Of a stretch of DNA of 37,436 bases, positions 20,440 through 31,742 are shown piece after piece. Every line of letters begins with the position of its first letter. Position 1 is the first letter of the stretch. Below the pieces are notes generated by a model. It was not told the origin of the DNA. It worked only from the letters and a program-made list of their open reading frames with translations, and did no database searches. This DNA is from Temnopleurus reevesii (Eukaryota; Echinodermata; Echinoidea; Temnopleuroida; Temnopleuridae), in assembly GCA_036244855.1 (NCBI GenBank), contig BQKZ01006460.1, forward strand, positions 1 through 37,436. The letters run 5' to 3'. A program made the translations under genes and the position numbers.

Positions 20440-20724
20440 AGAGATGAAGAGAAAGGTTTAGAGAATATGAGTGAGTGAGTGAGTGAGAGAGAGATATGAA
20501 TAGAGAATATGAGTGAGTAAGTGTGAGAGAGAGAGAGATAGGGATAGAGAGTGGGAGAAGGAGAGAGAGGGAGAGAGAGAGATATATATATATAGAGAGA
20601 GAGAAGGGGATAGAGAGTGGGAGAAGGAGAGAGAGAAAGCGAGAGAGAGAGAGAGAGAGAGATGGAGAAAGAGAGGGAAAGAGGGAGAAATAGAATAAGA
20701 GAGAGAGAGGGAGAGAGAGGGAGG

Positions 20725-20773
<49 letters not shown>

Positions 20774-20785
20774 GAAGAAAGAGTC
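20440..20785. repeat. GA-rich microsatellite
   Basis: (GAGT)n, then (GA)n with GGGA and a short (TA)n. The Arg/Glu-rich frames over it are artefacts. Confidence 0.95.
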
Positions 20786-21098
20786 AGGTGAGCATCAGAC
20801 CCCTCTGATGTAAAAGAACAACACGTACAAAAATCAATTTTCGATTTTTCAATTTTGAAAGGTCGCCCTCAGTTGCCAATATAATCCTTCAAATTTGGAT
20901 TCACAGGCAAGTACCACCAAGTAGCCAAATAATTACCATGTTGAAGCATTTTGTAGAAATGAAATGCCATCTAAACCTTTGTTTTGCATGGTACATCTGA
21001 GTTTTAAAGTTATTTCCCCTGTTTCAGGGATTTGCATTGACCCGATTACATCCGAACTCAAACTCTAAATCCCAATTCGCACATACGCCCTTGAGCAT
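20786..21098. other. Intergenic spacer
   Basis: AT-rich; nothing recognised. Confidence 0.4.
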
Positions 21099-21225
21099 CC
21101 CGATTCAACACGATTCTTAGTACAGTTTAGGCCCCTGTGATCTGAGTTATGCATCCTTCTACTTTCAAGAGCATTTAATCAGATCACAGAGGCACCACGA
21201 GGACAAGGAATACTGTTGAACCGGG
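21099..21225. mobile_element. Imperfect hairpin element, about 127 bp
   Basis: The left arm CCCGATTCAACACGATTCTT and GCCCCTGTGATCTGA are mirrored by TCAGATCACAGAGGC and AAGGAATACTGTTGAACCGG G on the right. Arms of about 50 bases surround a short loop. Probably a MITE. Confidence 0.6.
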
Positions 21226-21260
21226 TCCGTATCGTATATGGGGAATTCCACGAATAGAGT

Positions 21261-21413
21261 TGTGTCTGTTACGTCAATTTCTTGACAATATTTCAGTGAA
21301 ATTTTTTTGAAATCCAGTACCGATGAAACATAATTTATGAAATGTGTTGAACATATTGAACATCAATGGGTTGCAAAGAATTTGTCAAGAAATTGGTATA
21401 ACAGACAAGACAC
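21261..21413. mobile_element. MITE with TGTCTGTTAYR-type inverted ends, 153 bp
   Basis: The left end GTGTCTGTTACGTCAATTTC then TTGACAA is mirrored by TTGTCAAGAAATTGGTATAA then CAGACAAGACAC. Both ends are present, which defines the family; the element at 19629 is a partial relative. Confidence 0.75.
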
Positions 21414-21883
21414 TTTCGTAGACTTACCCATTTGTGGCCGGGCTTCAATAACTACGGAGGTGATAAAAAATAGAAACAATTTCGTCTTCCTGTTAATACC
21501 AACACGTGCATCAAAACCCTGATATAAATGCGTCAAGTTCTCCTTTAGAAATTTCAGTCTTAATATCAAAATAAAAGTATTGATTATTAATGTCAACTTA
21601 TCTATTTTGATATGCAGAACGACGAGTTTAACCATTTGGGATATAATAACAATTCTATACGTATACTTCAATATATTATGGTGCAACTTCCTTTGAATTA
21701 TTCCGTGCCAATACGTGAACTTGAATATGTTTTACACCTAAACAAGATATCATGGTAGTATACGATTTAAATGCTTCGTGGAAAATATCCCTTGAATCCT
21801 AAAGCGTCTTGGAGAAAGTACATGTGTGGGTAAAACAGGACCTTTAAGCTGAGGTGAGTTGGGTTAGCATTTTGTCAAAAAAT
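21414..21883. other. AT-rich spacer
   Basis: No gene or repeat recognised. Confidence 0.4.
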
Positions 21884-22605
21884 CAATAGCGAGATTGGAA
21901 CGAGATACACAGCAAACAGCAGTGACGCCAGCACTGAGTGGTTAGGAAAGCCTTCAAGGAGTCTTTTACACAAGATCATCCCATCCATAAGTTCAGGTGT
22001 TTACGTTCAAACCGCTATATCGGTACGGAAGCTTACGAGTGCAGCGCGAAGGCGACTTGTTTTGACAATGAAACTAGGAGTGCTTGGTTGGGAAAGTCGT
22101 CAGGGGTTATTTACACAAGAAGATCCCATTCACAAGTTCACGGAGATCGAATCATCCTACTAAATGGGTATGGATTATGGAAGCTTCCAAGTGCAGAGGT
22201 AAGGTGACTTGTCTAGTGGTTGGAGAAGCCGTCAGGGTTTCTTTCGCAAAATCATCCCATCCACAAGTTCACGGAAATCTCATTCAAACTACTATATCGG
22301 TACGGAGGCTTACGAATGTAAAGCGAAGGCGAATTATTTTAGGAGTGAGTGGGTGAGAAAGCCATCAGGGGTCATTTACACAAGAACATTCAATCCACAA
22401 GTTCATGGAGATCATATTCAAACTGCTATCCTGTTACGGAGGCTTACGAGTACAGCGCGAAGGTGCCTTGTTTTAGGAGTGAGTGGTTGCTATGGGAATG
22501 CCGTCAGGGGTCATTTACACAACATGATCCCATCCACGAGTTTAAGGATATTTCATTCAAAATTCTATGTCAATACGGAAGCTTACGAGTTCAGCGCCGA
22601 GGTGA

Positions 22606-22690
22606 ATTCAAATTCAAATTTATTCCATATTCAAATAGATAAAAACACACATAAAATTATTTGGGCAGTGCCGCCATGTAGGGGTGAGTA
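22606..22690 (-). mobile_element. Retroposon tail inserted in the satellite
   Basis: A satellite unit is broken by AATTCAAATTCAAATTTATT, which on the minus strand reads as an AATAAA signal followed by (TTTGAA)n, the form of a LINE or SINE 3' end. Confidence 0.5.
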
Positions 22691-23460
22691 GTTGGGAAAA
22701 CACAAGATCATCCCATTCACAAATTCAGAGAGGTCACATTCAAATTGTTATTTTGGTATGGAAGCTTACGAGTACAGCGGGAAGATCACTTAGTTAAAGA
22801 GTGCTTGGTTGGGAAATCCGCCAGTGGAATCCTTTACACAAGATCATCCCATACACAATTTGACGGAGATCACATTCAACATCGTTCATGTTTACGGAAG
22901 CTTACGAGTACAGCGCAAGTTGACTTATTTTAGGACTGAATGGTTGGGGAACCTGTCAGGGGTCATTTGCACAAGATCATCCCGTCCATAAGTTCAGGGC
23001 CAGGGGTCACATACTCACATTCAAACTGCTATATTGGTACTGTAGCTTACGAGTACAGCGCGAAGGTGAATTGTTTAAGGAGTGAGTGGTTGGGAAAGCC
23101 GCCATTGGTCGTTTGCACAAGATCACTCCATCCACAAGTTCAGGATGATCACATTCAAACTACTTTGTCGATACGGAAGCTTACGAGTACAGAACGAAGG
23201 CGATTTGTGTCCGCAATCAAACTAGGAGTGAGTGGTTGGGAAAGCCTTCAAGGGGTCCTTTACACAATATCATCCCATTCTCAAGTTAATGGGGATCACA
23301 GTCAAACTGCTATATCAGTATGGAAGCTTACGAGTGCAGAACAAAGGCGACTTGTTTTGGTAGTGACCTGCTCTTGAGAAAGCCGTCAGGGGGTCCTTAA
23401 CACAACATCATCCCATGTATTGCTTCCACAAGTTCAGGGAGATCATTTTCAAACGGCTAT

Positions 23461-23736
23461 ACTTCTTGTATTTAATTTGAATTTGAATTTATTCATTTGA
23501 ACGTCATCGACATATACAGCCAACATTTTGTTCTGATTACATTTTTTCATATTGAAACTTACCTATCTTTTCCCCACTCCCTTGTCGTCCCAAGAATAAC
23601 CACATCATACCACCGCTGGGAGTTCTTGGACTGAAAGATAAACCATAGCACTGACTAGGACATTGAAATCTGTGATACATTATTTTGAGTAATTCGAGCG
23701 CCATGAGCGCCCAACTGAGGCGGAGACCGGCGTTAT
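23461..23736 (-). mobile_element. Second retroposon-like insertion between the satellite blocks
   Basis: Unrelated to the satellite. Its left edge (AATTTGAATTTGAATTTATT) again reads as AATAAA plus a TTTGAA-type or AATTC-type tail on the minus strand. A short minus-strand frame is open here but crosses the N and is not called. Confidence 0.5.
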
Positions 23737-24680
23737 NAAAAATCAATAGCGAGATTGGAACGAGATACACAGCAAACAGCAGTGACGCCAGCACTGAGTG
23801 GTTAGGAAAGCCTTCAAGGAGTCTTTTACACACGATCATCCCATCCACAAGTTCACAGCGATCTAATTCAACCTCGTTCATTTTTACGGAAGCTTACGAG
23901 TGCAACGCGAAGGCATGTTGTTTTGACAGAGACGCTAGGAGTGAGTGGTTGGGAAAGCCGTCAGGGGTCCTTTTTAACGAGATCATCCCATACACAAGTT
24001 CAGGGAGATCACATTCAACCTCGTACATTACGGATGCTTACAAGTGCAGCGCGAAGGCGACTTGTTTTGACAGTGACACCATACGTGAGTGGTTGGGAAA
24101 GCCGTCAGGGGTCCTTTACACAAGATCATCCCATTCACAAGTTCACAGAGGTCTAATTCAACATCGTACATGTTTACGGAAGCTTATGAGTGTAGCACGA
24201 AGATAATTTGTTTTAGGAGTTAGTGGTTAGGAAAGCCATCAGGGGTCATTTACACAATAACATTCGATCCACCAGTTCATGGAGATCACATTCAAACTGC
24301 TATATCAGTATGGAAGCTTACTAGTGCAGAACAAGCGCGACTTGTTTTAAGCCGTCAGGGGGTCCTTTACATAACATCATCCCATGTATTGCTTCCACAA
24401 GTTCAGGGAGATCATTTTCAAAATGCTATACTTGTATTGAAACTTACGAGTCCAGCGTCGAAGTGAATTGTAAGGGCATTGATGCCAGGAGTGAGTGGTT
24501 GAGAAAGCCATTATGGGTCCTTTACACAAGATCATCCCATCCATAAGTTCATTGAGATAAGTTCAAACTGCTCCAACAGTATGGAAGCTTACGAGTACAG
24601 AGCCAAGGTGAATTGTTTTGGCAGTGACCATATAAGGCAGATAACATGTCAAAACCTTCTATATTTACGGAATCTTACAA

Positions 24681-25517
24681 GATAAATTTTTTTTTTTTAA
24701 AGGTTCTGATGGGTTCATGAGAAGTGGCATCTTTAGGCAGAGATGAAGAAGGGAAGAAAGGGATGAAAGATGAGTGGGAGGAGAGCGAGTTCGAAAATGT
24801 TGATGAACGTTATACACCCCAGGCATGAGAGGAATGACGATGATAATAGAAAGTGGGTGGTGCGTAGAATTGATAGCGGTACATTGTATTATGGAATGGG
24901 CTATTTTAGACTTGTTCCTCTCCATTTTGTTTTAGATATCGAAATAATATATTCGAGAAACCATACATTTGAAAAATGTGTCACTTGAGTCACGATTCAT
25001 CAAAGCTACATGTATAGCATGCCGAAAGACATCCCAAATGATAATCATGTTTGGATTTGTTTTAATCATTTACTCATTTCAGTTTAAAAAAACTGTATGA
25101 ATTTATATCCGTTACAAAACTGCTTTACAAGCACGCCTTTTGGGGGCTCTATCCATTTTAATATTCCCATCGGCATGTTCATATAGTCCTAGCTGCACTA
25201 CATCCTTTAGGAATTTCAATTATAAAGCTTAAATAAAACGTGAATTTATCAAATTCAAACTTCACGAAGAATAACACATACCAATCATCTTTCTTTTGTA
25301 TTTTGAATATAATTATACATTCCTGTCATTTGAATATTATTCTGGACTTTGACAGTTGCATCTAATCTCCCTTTAAAACATTGAGACGTAGATGAACAGA
25401 CAGTCTTAATTCTACAGACAAGACAAATAATAAGAAAATGAAATGGTAATTAGAGCGGGTTCATCCTTCCCTCGAGATGCAAGGTTTTTATCTCCATTTG
25501 TGATCTCAACAACGCAC
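24681..25517. other. Spacer after the satellite
   Basis: A 72-codon ATG frame at 24770-24988 on the plus strand is not supported by any recognised motif. AT-rich otherwise. Confidence 0.35.
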
Positions 25518-25967
25518 TAATGGGGCAGTCACACCTACAGACTGATCTCATCCTGCTGCCAAACTGAGTTATCTTAGATTCGACCGATGAACTATAGCTG
25601 GTGCATTACAAATGATGTGTTATTATTATCATCAACTGTTAAATTAATGTTTTGTTTAATCAATAAATTTGTACAATTGAGTTTGGAAAAATTTATCTTT
25701 AAACTTCAGATTTCGAACGGAACTTTTGACAGTCACACCAACAGACTGATCCCACTCTGCTGCCAAACATCGTCAACGCAATCATACTAATTATTACCGT
25801 CTTATTCCGTTTGAAATCTGATATTTCAAGGATATTTTTCTCAATCTGAATTGTACAAAGTTTTTTTTTCAAACAACACATTCATTTATGGTTCATGGTT
25901 GGAATTTAAGAAAATTCGGTCTGGCGGTAGGTTTTGATCAGCCTGTTTAGGTATGACTGCCCCATTA
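25518..25967. mobile_element. MITE with GGGCAGTCACACC ends, with a second left end inside
   Basis: The outer ends TAATGGGGCAGTCACACC and GGTATGACTGCCCCATTA are inverted copies. A second left end (CAGTCACACCAACAGACTGA) begins near 25727, so the right-hand 240 bases match a complete element of the length seen at 35028-35254, while 25518-25726 is a partial or nested copy. Confidence 0.75.
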
Positions 25968-26585
25968 CATTATACCGTGGGTCATAAAAAATGTATGCAT
26001 GATCAACAAAATGTTGTTATTTACAATTCAAAGCATGCCCCAGGCTTTGAATTCAAGATATCTATGGGCATTGGGTAAAATGTACCAATTTGACTGTAGT
26101 TTTACTACAACACAGTGTGTATGTAGGTAATATTCTTGATTTTTACAACTTTTTAGCTTTTAACGTTGACTTTGAAGCCTAAAATTTTCACGGTTTGGTT
26201 TATGTACAACATCAACCATTAAGGTAGCATTAGACATTTTTTTTTAAATGAAAACGATGTTTTACAATGCAGTCAATATAATGGGTTATGGTTTGCAGGA
26301 TTTATGTTTAGATATTGCCATTTGTGTTATAATTGCGACTATTATTAAATTAGATCCTAAATCTTAAACAAACAGCCAATAACAACGCATATGATTGAGA
26401 TGAAAATCAGACCCCCGCTCTCATTTCAGTTTCGCCCTCACCCACTCTCGGGTGGGAGTGAGACACACATTAATGAGGATAACAGATCACTTGAGTCTGG
26501 GTATAAGACGGAAACATTGAAGGAGAAGAAGACAAGAATACAAACACACAAGCAGACAGGATGCCAGTCAATGGTAAATATTTAC
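25968..26585. other. AT-rich spacer
   Basis: No gene or named repeat recognised. If the frame at 26586-26661 is an exon, this stretch is its intron. Confidence 0.35.
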
Positions 26586-26661
26586 CGAACCACGTGATTT
26601 CCATCAGCGCGCCAATAATCAAGAAAAGGGCGAGAAACACCGAGCATGTTTTTCCACTCAT
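26586..26661 (-). CDS. Possible first coding exon with a signal peptide
   Basis: On the minus strand, ATG opens MSGKTCSVFLALFLIIGALM then EITWF, a short charged start followed by a hydrophobic stretch of about 15 residues, typical of a secretory signal. It meets a GTAAAT donor after 76 bases (phase 1). No downstream exon was found at lower coordinates, and the donor is only moderately good. A chance frame in AT-rich DNA is possible. Confidence 0.3.
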
Positions 26662-26999
26662 CGCTTCAGTGCATGTAGTTCATCATGTCATACGAAAATG
26701 AAAATAAGAATGACTTCTTTTTTGTAAAACTATGCAGACACGAATGGAGTCTACTTAATTTTCTAATGCGTTTCTTTTTCAGGTGGAGGGGGGCGGGTCT
26801 CAAGACCCCTCTTAAATATATAGTTCTATCTGAATGTGTCATCCTATTTAAATGTGTCTTGAAATAAATAAATAGGTGTAGACAAAGAAATAAAATCTTC
26901 TAAAGGCATTAATTGTCGATATTACCTATTCTCATTCCGTAGCCCGGAGCGGGATGTGCTCCCTCCCCTAACACTAGCCAGCAGAGGTGCGTGAGAGCA
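26662..26999. other. Spacer
   Basis: Nothing supported. A 60-codon frame at 26685-26867 has no recognisable motif. Confidence 0.35.
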
Positions 27000-27110
27000 G
27001 TAATGATGATGATAATATTAATAATAGTAATAATATAATAACAATATTAATGAAAATAATAATACTAATAATGATAATCATAAAGATAATCAAAATGATA
27101 ATAATAGTTA
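27000..27110. repeat. ATAATA-rich microsatellite
   Basis: Imperfect (TAA)n and (GAT)n. Minus-strand Ile-rich frames over it are artefacts. Confidence 0.9.
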
Positions 27111-27590
27111 CGTGGTAGTGGGCACATTGTTCCACCCCTGGGCTTTTCAGGGTTAACATTCGACAATATTTAGCATTACAGGGATATCTCCATGACACGT
27201 GATTGACAGCAAACGCTTAGTCCTCCCGTCTTCACGAACATAATCTGGAGCCACTATCTGCCTTAAACATAAGCCATTTGCAAATATTTACAGCTCAATC
27301 TAATAAGTAAGAAGAATTAATCCGACTGTCGTAATGTGATCCTCATATAAATGCGAATCACTTATTCTATTAATTTCTCTTAATACCCCGATCTGAACGA
27401 CTAGAATCGGGCTTAGTCGACATTTATCCCAAATACAAATATGTAGACAACGATGTCAGCACTACATTCAGGAATTTTATTAAAAAGATAAATAACATAA
27501 TATACGGTCCACAATATCCCACGTAGGATTGATATCCCTGATGCTTTTCGTATGTCTTGTTTTTATTTTTTATTTCTCATATCAATATCA
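27111..27590. other. Spacer
   Basis: No gene or repeat recognised. Confidence 0.35.
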
Positions 27591-27800
27591 AAGGAAAGGA
27601 AAGGATGTAGTTTAGAGGCGTGTATCATTCAATTCTGAATACTTACGCCAGAAGAAGAAGAGAGAAAGAGGATCGCCAGCTTAACGTCTCCATCCTAAAG
27701 ACGGTGTGCGACCAGGCTTCGAACCCACAGGCAGGAACTAACCCAAGTCTATGACTGTCCCGAACAGCTTGATTTCAGGCGCACGTCACGATGCGTCAGT
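27591..27800 (-). repeat. tRNA-derived SINE, inverted copy of the one at 20111
   Basis: Read on the minus strand it follows the 20111-20325 element with few changes, including the head GTGCGCCTGAAATCAAGCTG, the TTCGAAGCCTGG B-box region and the ACACGCCTCTAAACTACATC tail. Confidence 0.8.
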
Positions 27801-28319
27801 CAAATACGAACAGCGCATTAAATGAGAGAAAGTATCATTCAAACAAATCAAAGCATGATACAGCATTAGAAATTTACAAATTACAAATTTCTTTCACGGA
27901 GAACAGATGTACATATCTATTATTGTGAAAACTGAAAATTTGGTGTATCACATTGTAGACCCACCCCCTGTCTTTATTAAAGAATATTATTCCAAAGGGA
28001 CAAAAGTGAGCGGGAAATGTACTTCTCTCACCTGATTGGATTACAACAGAGATCATATTCTCATATATATTTGAGCATTATGCAGATAACACTTTAACAT
28101 CTAATGTAGATAGCACATACTATCGATGATCTCATGACGGAAAATGTCGACTTCATATCAAGTTATATATTTGTATATGTAAGTAAAGTTTAAAGTAAAT
28201 TATTTTGTTACATGTCCGTAGCTTGGATTTAGGGCTGAGTTGCAAATTCGGACTAACCGGATTATTTTTAGAAAACCAGCAGGCTGACAAGGAAAAAGAA
28301 TTTCACCTTTTTTTAAAAC
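27801..28319. other. Spacer
   Basis: AT-rich, nothing recognised. Confidence 0.35.
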
Positions 28320-28367
28320 GGACCTCTTTATCATTATCATTATTAATATTATCATTATTATCATTTA

Positions 28368-28459
<92 letters not shown>

Positions 28460-28470
28460 GATCATCATCA

Positions 28471-28519
<49 letters not shown>

Positions 28520-28610
28520 ATTCATTATTGTTATTATCATTATTATTATTATCAATAGTAGTTGTAGTAAAATCATTATCATTACTATTATCATCATTGT
28601 TATTGTTATT
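28320..28610. repeat. Long TTA/TCA trinucleotide microsatellite
   Basis: About 290 bases of (TTA)n with scattered TCA units. Poly-Tyr and poly-Ile frames on both strands are artefacts. Confidence 0.97.
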
Positions 28611-28936
28611 CTATTCCATATTTTTTCCTTTTTAATGCTTCTTCTTTTTATCGTATTTTCTATCATGTTTTCTCTTCCTCCTCATCCCCGTTATCCTTCT
28701 CATCTTCCGCACAAAAATAGCTTCAGAATGAGAATCAGTCTACAGTCGCAGTCTAATGCGGTCAATATCCTCATGCACCTATACCTGGATGTACTAAACA
28801 CAGGTGAATATAGTGGGATATGATGACGAGGAAGGATTCCAATCTGGGAAATTGATGTTAAAATACCTATCGTTACAGTGACCTATTTCAGCGATCTACA
28901 TTTGATATGAAAACCAGAGTGCAAAATGAAACATGT
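28611..28936. other. Spacer
   Basis: T- and C-rich near the microsatellite, otherwise unremarkable. Confidence 0.35.
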
Positions 28937-29052
28937 GGCCTGTAACATAAAGCTTTCCAATCGATCGTAAGATTGATATCAATCGCAAATCTATGGGAAA
29001 TCATGTACTAAAGATTTGCGATTGATCGCAATCTCTTTTATGTTACAGGCCC
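28937..29052. mobile_element. Hairpin MITE with GGCCTGTAACATAAA ends, 116 bp
   Basis: GGCCTGTAACATAAA at the left is the exact inverse of TTTATGTTACAGGCC at the right, and GATATCAATCGCAAATCT pairs with AGATTTGCGATTGATCGC. CATG lies close to both ends, but I could not settle whether it is a target-site duplication. Confidence 0.8.
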
Positions 29053-29154
29053 ATGGATTCCTTCAAATGCATAGGTGTTTCATTTGATGCGACGCAATGA
29101 GTTCTGCATACTAGGCCCGTCTGCTTTATATAGCGAGTTCTTTAATTAGCTCAC

Positions 29155-29400
29155 TGAATGAATGAATGAATCTTTATTCCATTTCAATTCCAATAACAAT
29201 AATAATAACAATAACAATAACATCAATGATAATAACATCAAAGGATTTACAATCATTATATATAACATATCATAGCAGAGGGTGATATAATAATGAATAC
29301 AAAGTGAATGATTAATTGGTTGGAAAAGAAATGAGGTGAACTGCTAAAAAGCAAAGCTTGTAAGCTGCAGTCCACCATGAACAAATCAAACATTTAAATG
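29155..29400 (-). mobile_element. Retroposon 3' tail with (TTCA)n end
   Basis: On the minus strand the segment ends GAAATGGAATAAAGATTCAT followed by TTCATTCATTCA, that is, an AATAAA signal and a short tandem tail, as in many echinoderm LINE ends. The upstream part has an (AAT)n-like stretch and no remaining coding frame. Confidence 0.55.
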
Positions 29401-29429
29401 AAAAAAAGAACAAACAAAGATAACAGTCA

Positions 29430-29930
29430 CTAATTCTAATCCGGTCACTAATTCTGATCCGGGTAAATAGCCCGATCAGAACTAGATCGAGCTAAAATGC
29501 AGTGCAGACCCAAATAGTGGGCTATTTCCCTAAAATATCTTGAGCGCAACAAGCCCAAGGTTTTTTGGGGCTATTTTGGAAAATAGTTAGCTAATTCGAG
29601 AATTAGCTCACTTCTTTGCTCGCATTTTCCACAGTTAAGACCGGGCTTGGGCTTATTTTCCTCAGGCTGTTTCCGCATCAAGGTCACACAAGCCCATCGC
29701 GTTTGTTTTCCAGTGGTCATTCTTGTTTGAGTCTGGCCAATCCAGCTCGGACTTAACAATCTTGAGCTAAATCATGAAGGAAGATAGTTTTCATCTCGAG
29801 ATAGATTTTCAATTAGTGGGATAGTGCAGATAGGACTACTGAGCCTCGAGCTAAATTGAGAAAGGGGTGATCGGGCTAACAACCCAAGATCGAGGAAACA
29901 CGGGCTAGTGCAGCGCCGGCTACTGTGAGT
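29430..29930. repeat. Unclassified repeat with recurring AGCCCGATC and GAGCTAA motifs
   Basis: TAGCCCGATCAGAAC and GTGATCGGGCTAAC are inverse-related near the two ends; GATCGAGCTAAA, CTTGAGCTAAA and CTCGAGCTAAA recur; a palindromic stretch TTAGCTAATTCGAGAATTAG lies near 29585. It may be a decayed DNA transposon. Confidence 0.4.
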
Positions 29931-31079
29931 TTTTTTCTAGATCAGACACTGCCCCATGTATGTTTTGAGGGAAAGAGGGCATTCATCAAACTGGGAGTGA
30001 ATACTCGTTTATTAATCTGTTAATAATAATTTATAGGTTTTCAATCGTTTTGCCCTATTTTCCATGTACTCGATGATCGTGTAATCCAGGATTTCAGGAT
30101 ATAATCAACTTCAATCTCAAATAGATCAGATAAAAATATTAAGAATTTATTTTTTGAGGAGATAGTGATACATTATCAGTTTTGCGTTGATAATCATGTA
30201 TAGCATAATAAAGAAAGAAAGAATTAATAACAAATAGGAAATATCCAGATTGCGAATCGTTATGATATAAACATTCGTATAATCGTAGAAAATCTCCTTT
30301 AGAATGGGGCAGACAGGTATTTTCAGTCTCGTGGAATGATTGAGATAAATGTTATTAAACGTGACTTCATTTCATAATAAGGGAAAATTTAGAAAGATTT
30401 ATTCCCAGATGTGATTTAATTTATTTATTTGTGTGCAATATGATAGAATAAAGCAGTTGCAGTTCTATTCATTTATTTTTATTTTCATTTATTTATTCAC
30501 CATTCATAGGTTGGATTGCCCTATTCAGTCTACAGATTGCAAATCTGGATATTACGAATTCCCATTAATACAAAATTTCGATAGTCCGAAAATGGGGAAA
30601 TAGATCAGACTAAAGCTGAAATATGAACATAACCATTCAGACGGCCGTTTCATCTGCTATTGAATAAAAAAAAATCATTTTCAGATTGCCGAATCTTAAT
30701 ACAAATATATTATGATTGGCAGAACATGATTACTTTGTTATTTTGAGGATTTAAAGTGTATTTAAAAAAAATTTGCATATTCTTAAGCGATTCTAATTGG
30801 GAAGAACAAACCTTCATAATAGCGGACGTCGCTCAAATATAACGAATGAGGTTTAGCCTGTTTGAATATAATATTTTCCCGATTAGTCTCTCGACCAAGG
30901 CGCCATATCGGTCAACGGACACTTTACTAAATGACTTTTACAAATTGACCTACTTCGTGATGGTATTTTAAGGGAAATAGAATCTTGGAGTCTGATTGAG
31001 AAAATGGAAAACACTTTCGCTCCGCTGCATCTCTTCTTCATCATTTCTCCCAGCATTTTATCATCTTTTTATCTCCCCA
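29931..31079. other. AT-rich spacer
   Basis: No gene, RNA or clear element recognised. Confidence 0.35.
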
Positions 31080-31326
31080 TCTCTCTCTCTCTCTCTCTCT
31101 TTCACCCCTCCCTCTCCTCTCTCCCTCCCCTCCCCCTCTACCTCTCTCATCCCCTCTCCCCTCACCCCTCACTCTCTCTCGCTCATGCTCTTCGTATCTC
31201 TCTTTTTCCCATCTCTCTCTTTCTCGCATTCTCTCTCCCCTCTCTCCCTCTCCCTCTCTCTTTCCCTTCCTCTCTCTCTCCCTCCCCCTCTCCCTCGCTC
31301 TTTATATATCGCTCACGCTCTTCTTA

Positions 31327-31380
<54 letters not shown>

Positions 31381-31385
31381 ATCCC
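31080..31385. repeat. CT-rich microsatellite
   Basis: (CT)n with CCCT interruptions, ending in a pure (CT) run of about 45 bases. Ser/Leu-rich frames across it are artefacts. Confidence 0.95.
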
Positions 31386-31489
31386 TCCATCATTTTGCGA
31401 CTTCTCGTCTTTGCCGAGCATCGCTTTGAAGTCGCTGTGAGGGAAATGACATGAGCTTGTTTTATCAGCTGCCCCGTGTGTGAAGTTCA

Positions 31490-31715
31490 CCAAACACACT
31501 CTTCCAGAGATGCCAACAGTTCCCGAATAATGCATGAGGAGAAAATTGATAGGAATTCAGGGCTTTCATCACAAATAAATGACTATATGGTTATTGGTCA
31601 TGTTTCTCGCACTTTTGTTCAGCTGTTGCGATATTCCCATTCTAATTTCGAATATACAAAACATGAATGGATATTCAGGACCAGTTGGCATCTCTGCGCT
31701 ACTCGTTTGTGTTAT
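31490..31715. mobile_element. Foldback element with CAGAGATGCCAAC ends
   Basis: CCAGAGATGCCAACAGTTCC then CGAAT on the left is mirrored by ATTCAGGACCAGTTGGCATC then TCTGCG on the right. Weaker pairing extends outward. Probably a MITE of about 220 bp. Confidence 0.65.
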
Positions 31716-31742
31716 CCATGTATGCAAGGGGGTCATTCCTGT

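Larger units (their letters stand above)
21884..24680. repeat. Satellite array, about 125-150 bp units, roughly 16 copies in two blocks
   Basis: Each unit has the order: GAGTGGTTGGGAAAGCC, GTCAGGGGTCCTTTACACAA, GATCATCCCATCCACAAGTT, then a CATTCAAACTGCTAT segment and GGAAGCTTACGAGTACAGCG with CGAAGGCGACTTGTTTT. GCTTACGAG-type marks occur near 22031, 22178, 22309, 22440, 22581, 22763, 22900, 23045, 23180, 23325, 23889, 24030, 24180, 24315, 24440 and 24585. Spacing varies and is not a multiple of three, so frames across it (repeated SGWESRQG and AYECSAKA) are not proteins. The second block starts just after the N at 23737, where about 90 bases repeat the start of the first block. Confidence 0.9.

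Noticed and set aside
21938..24206. Overlapping frames with repeated SGWESRQG and AYECSAKA peptides
   Set aside because: They are translations of the satellite in several frames; unit length is not a multiple of three.
21884..24680. CRISPR-like array
   Set aside because: Units are long, contiguous and diverged with no unique spacers, in animal DNA.
24770..24988. 72-codon ATG-led frame
   Set aside because: No signal, domain or splice context; base composition like its flanks.
28205..28823. Poly-Tyr and poly-Ile frames
   Set aside because: Translation of the TTA microsatellite.
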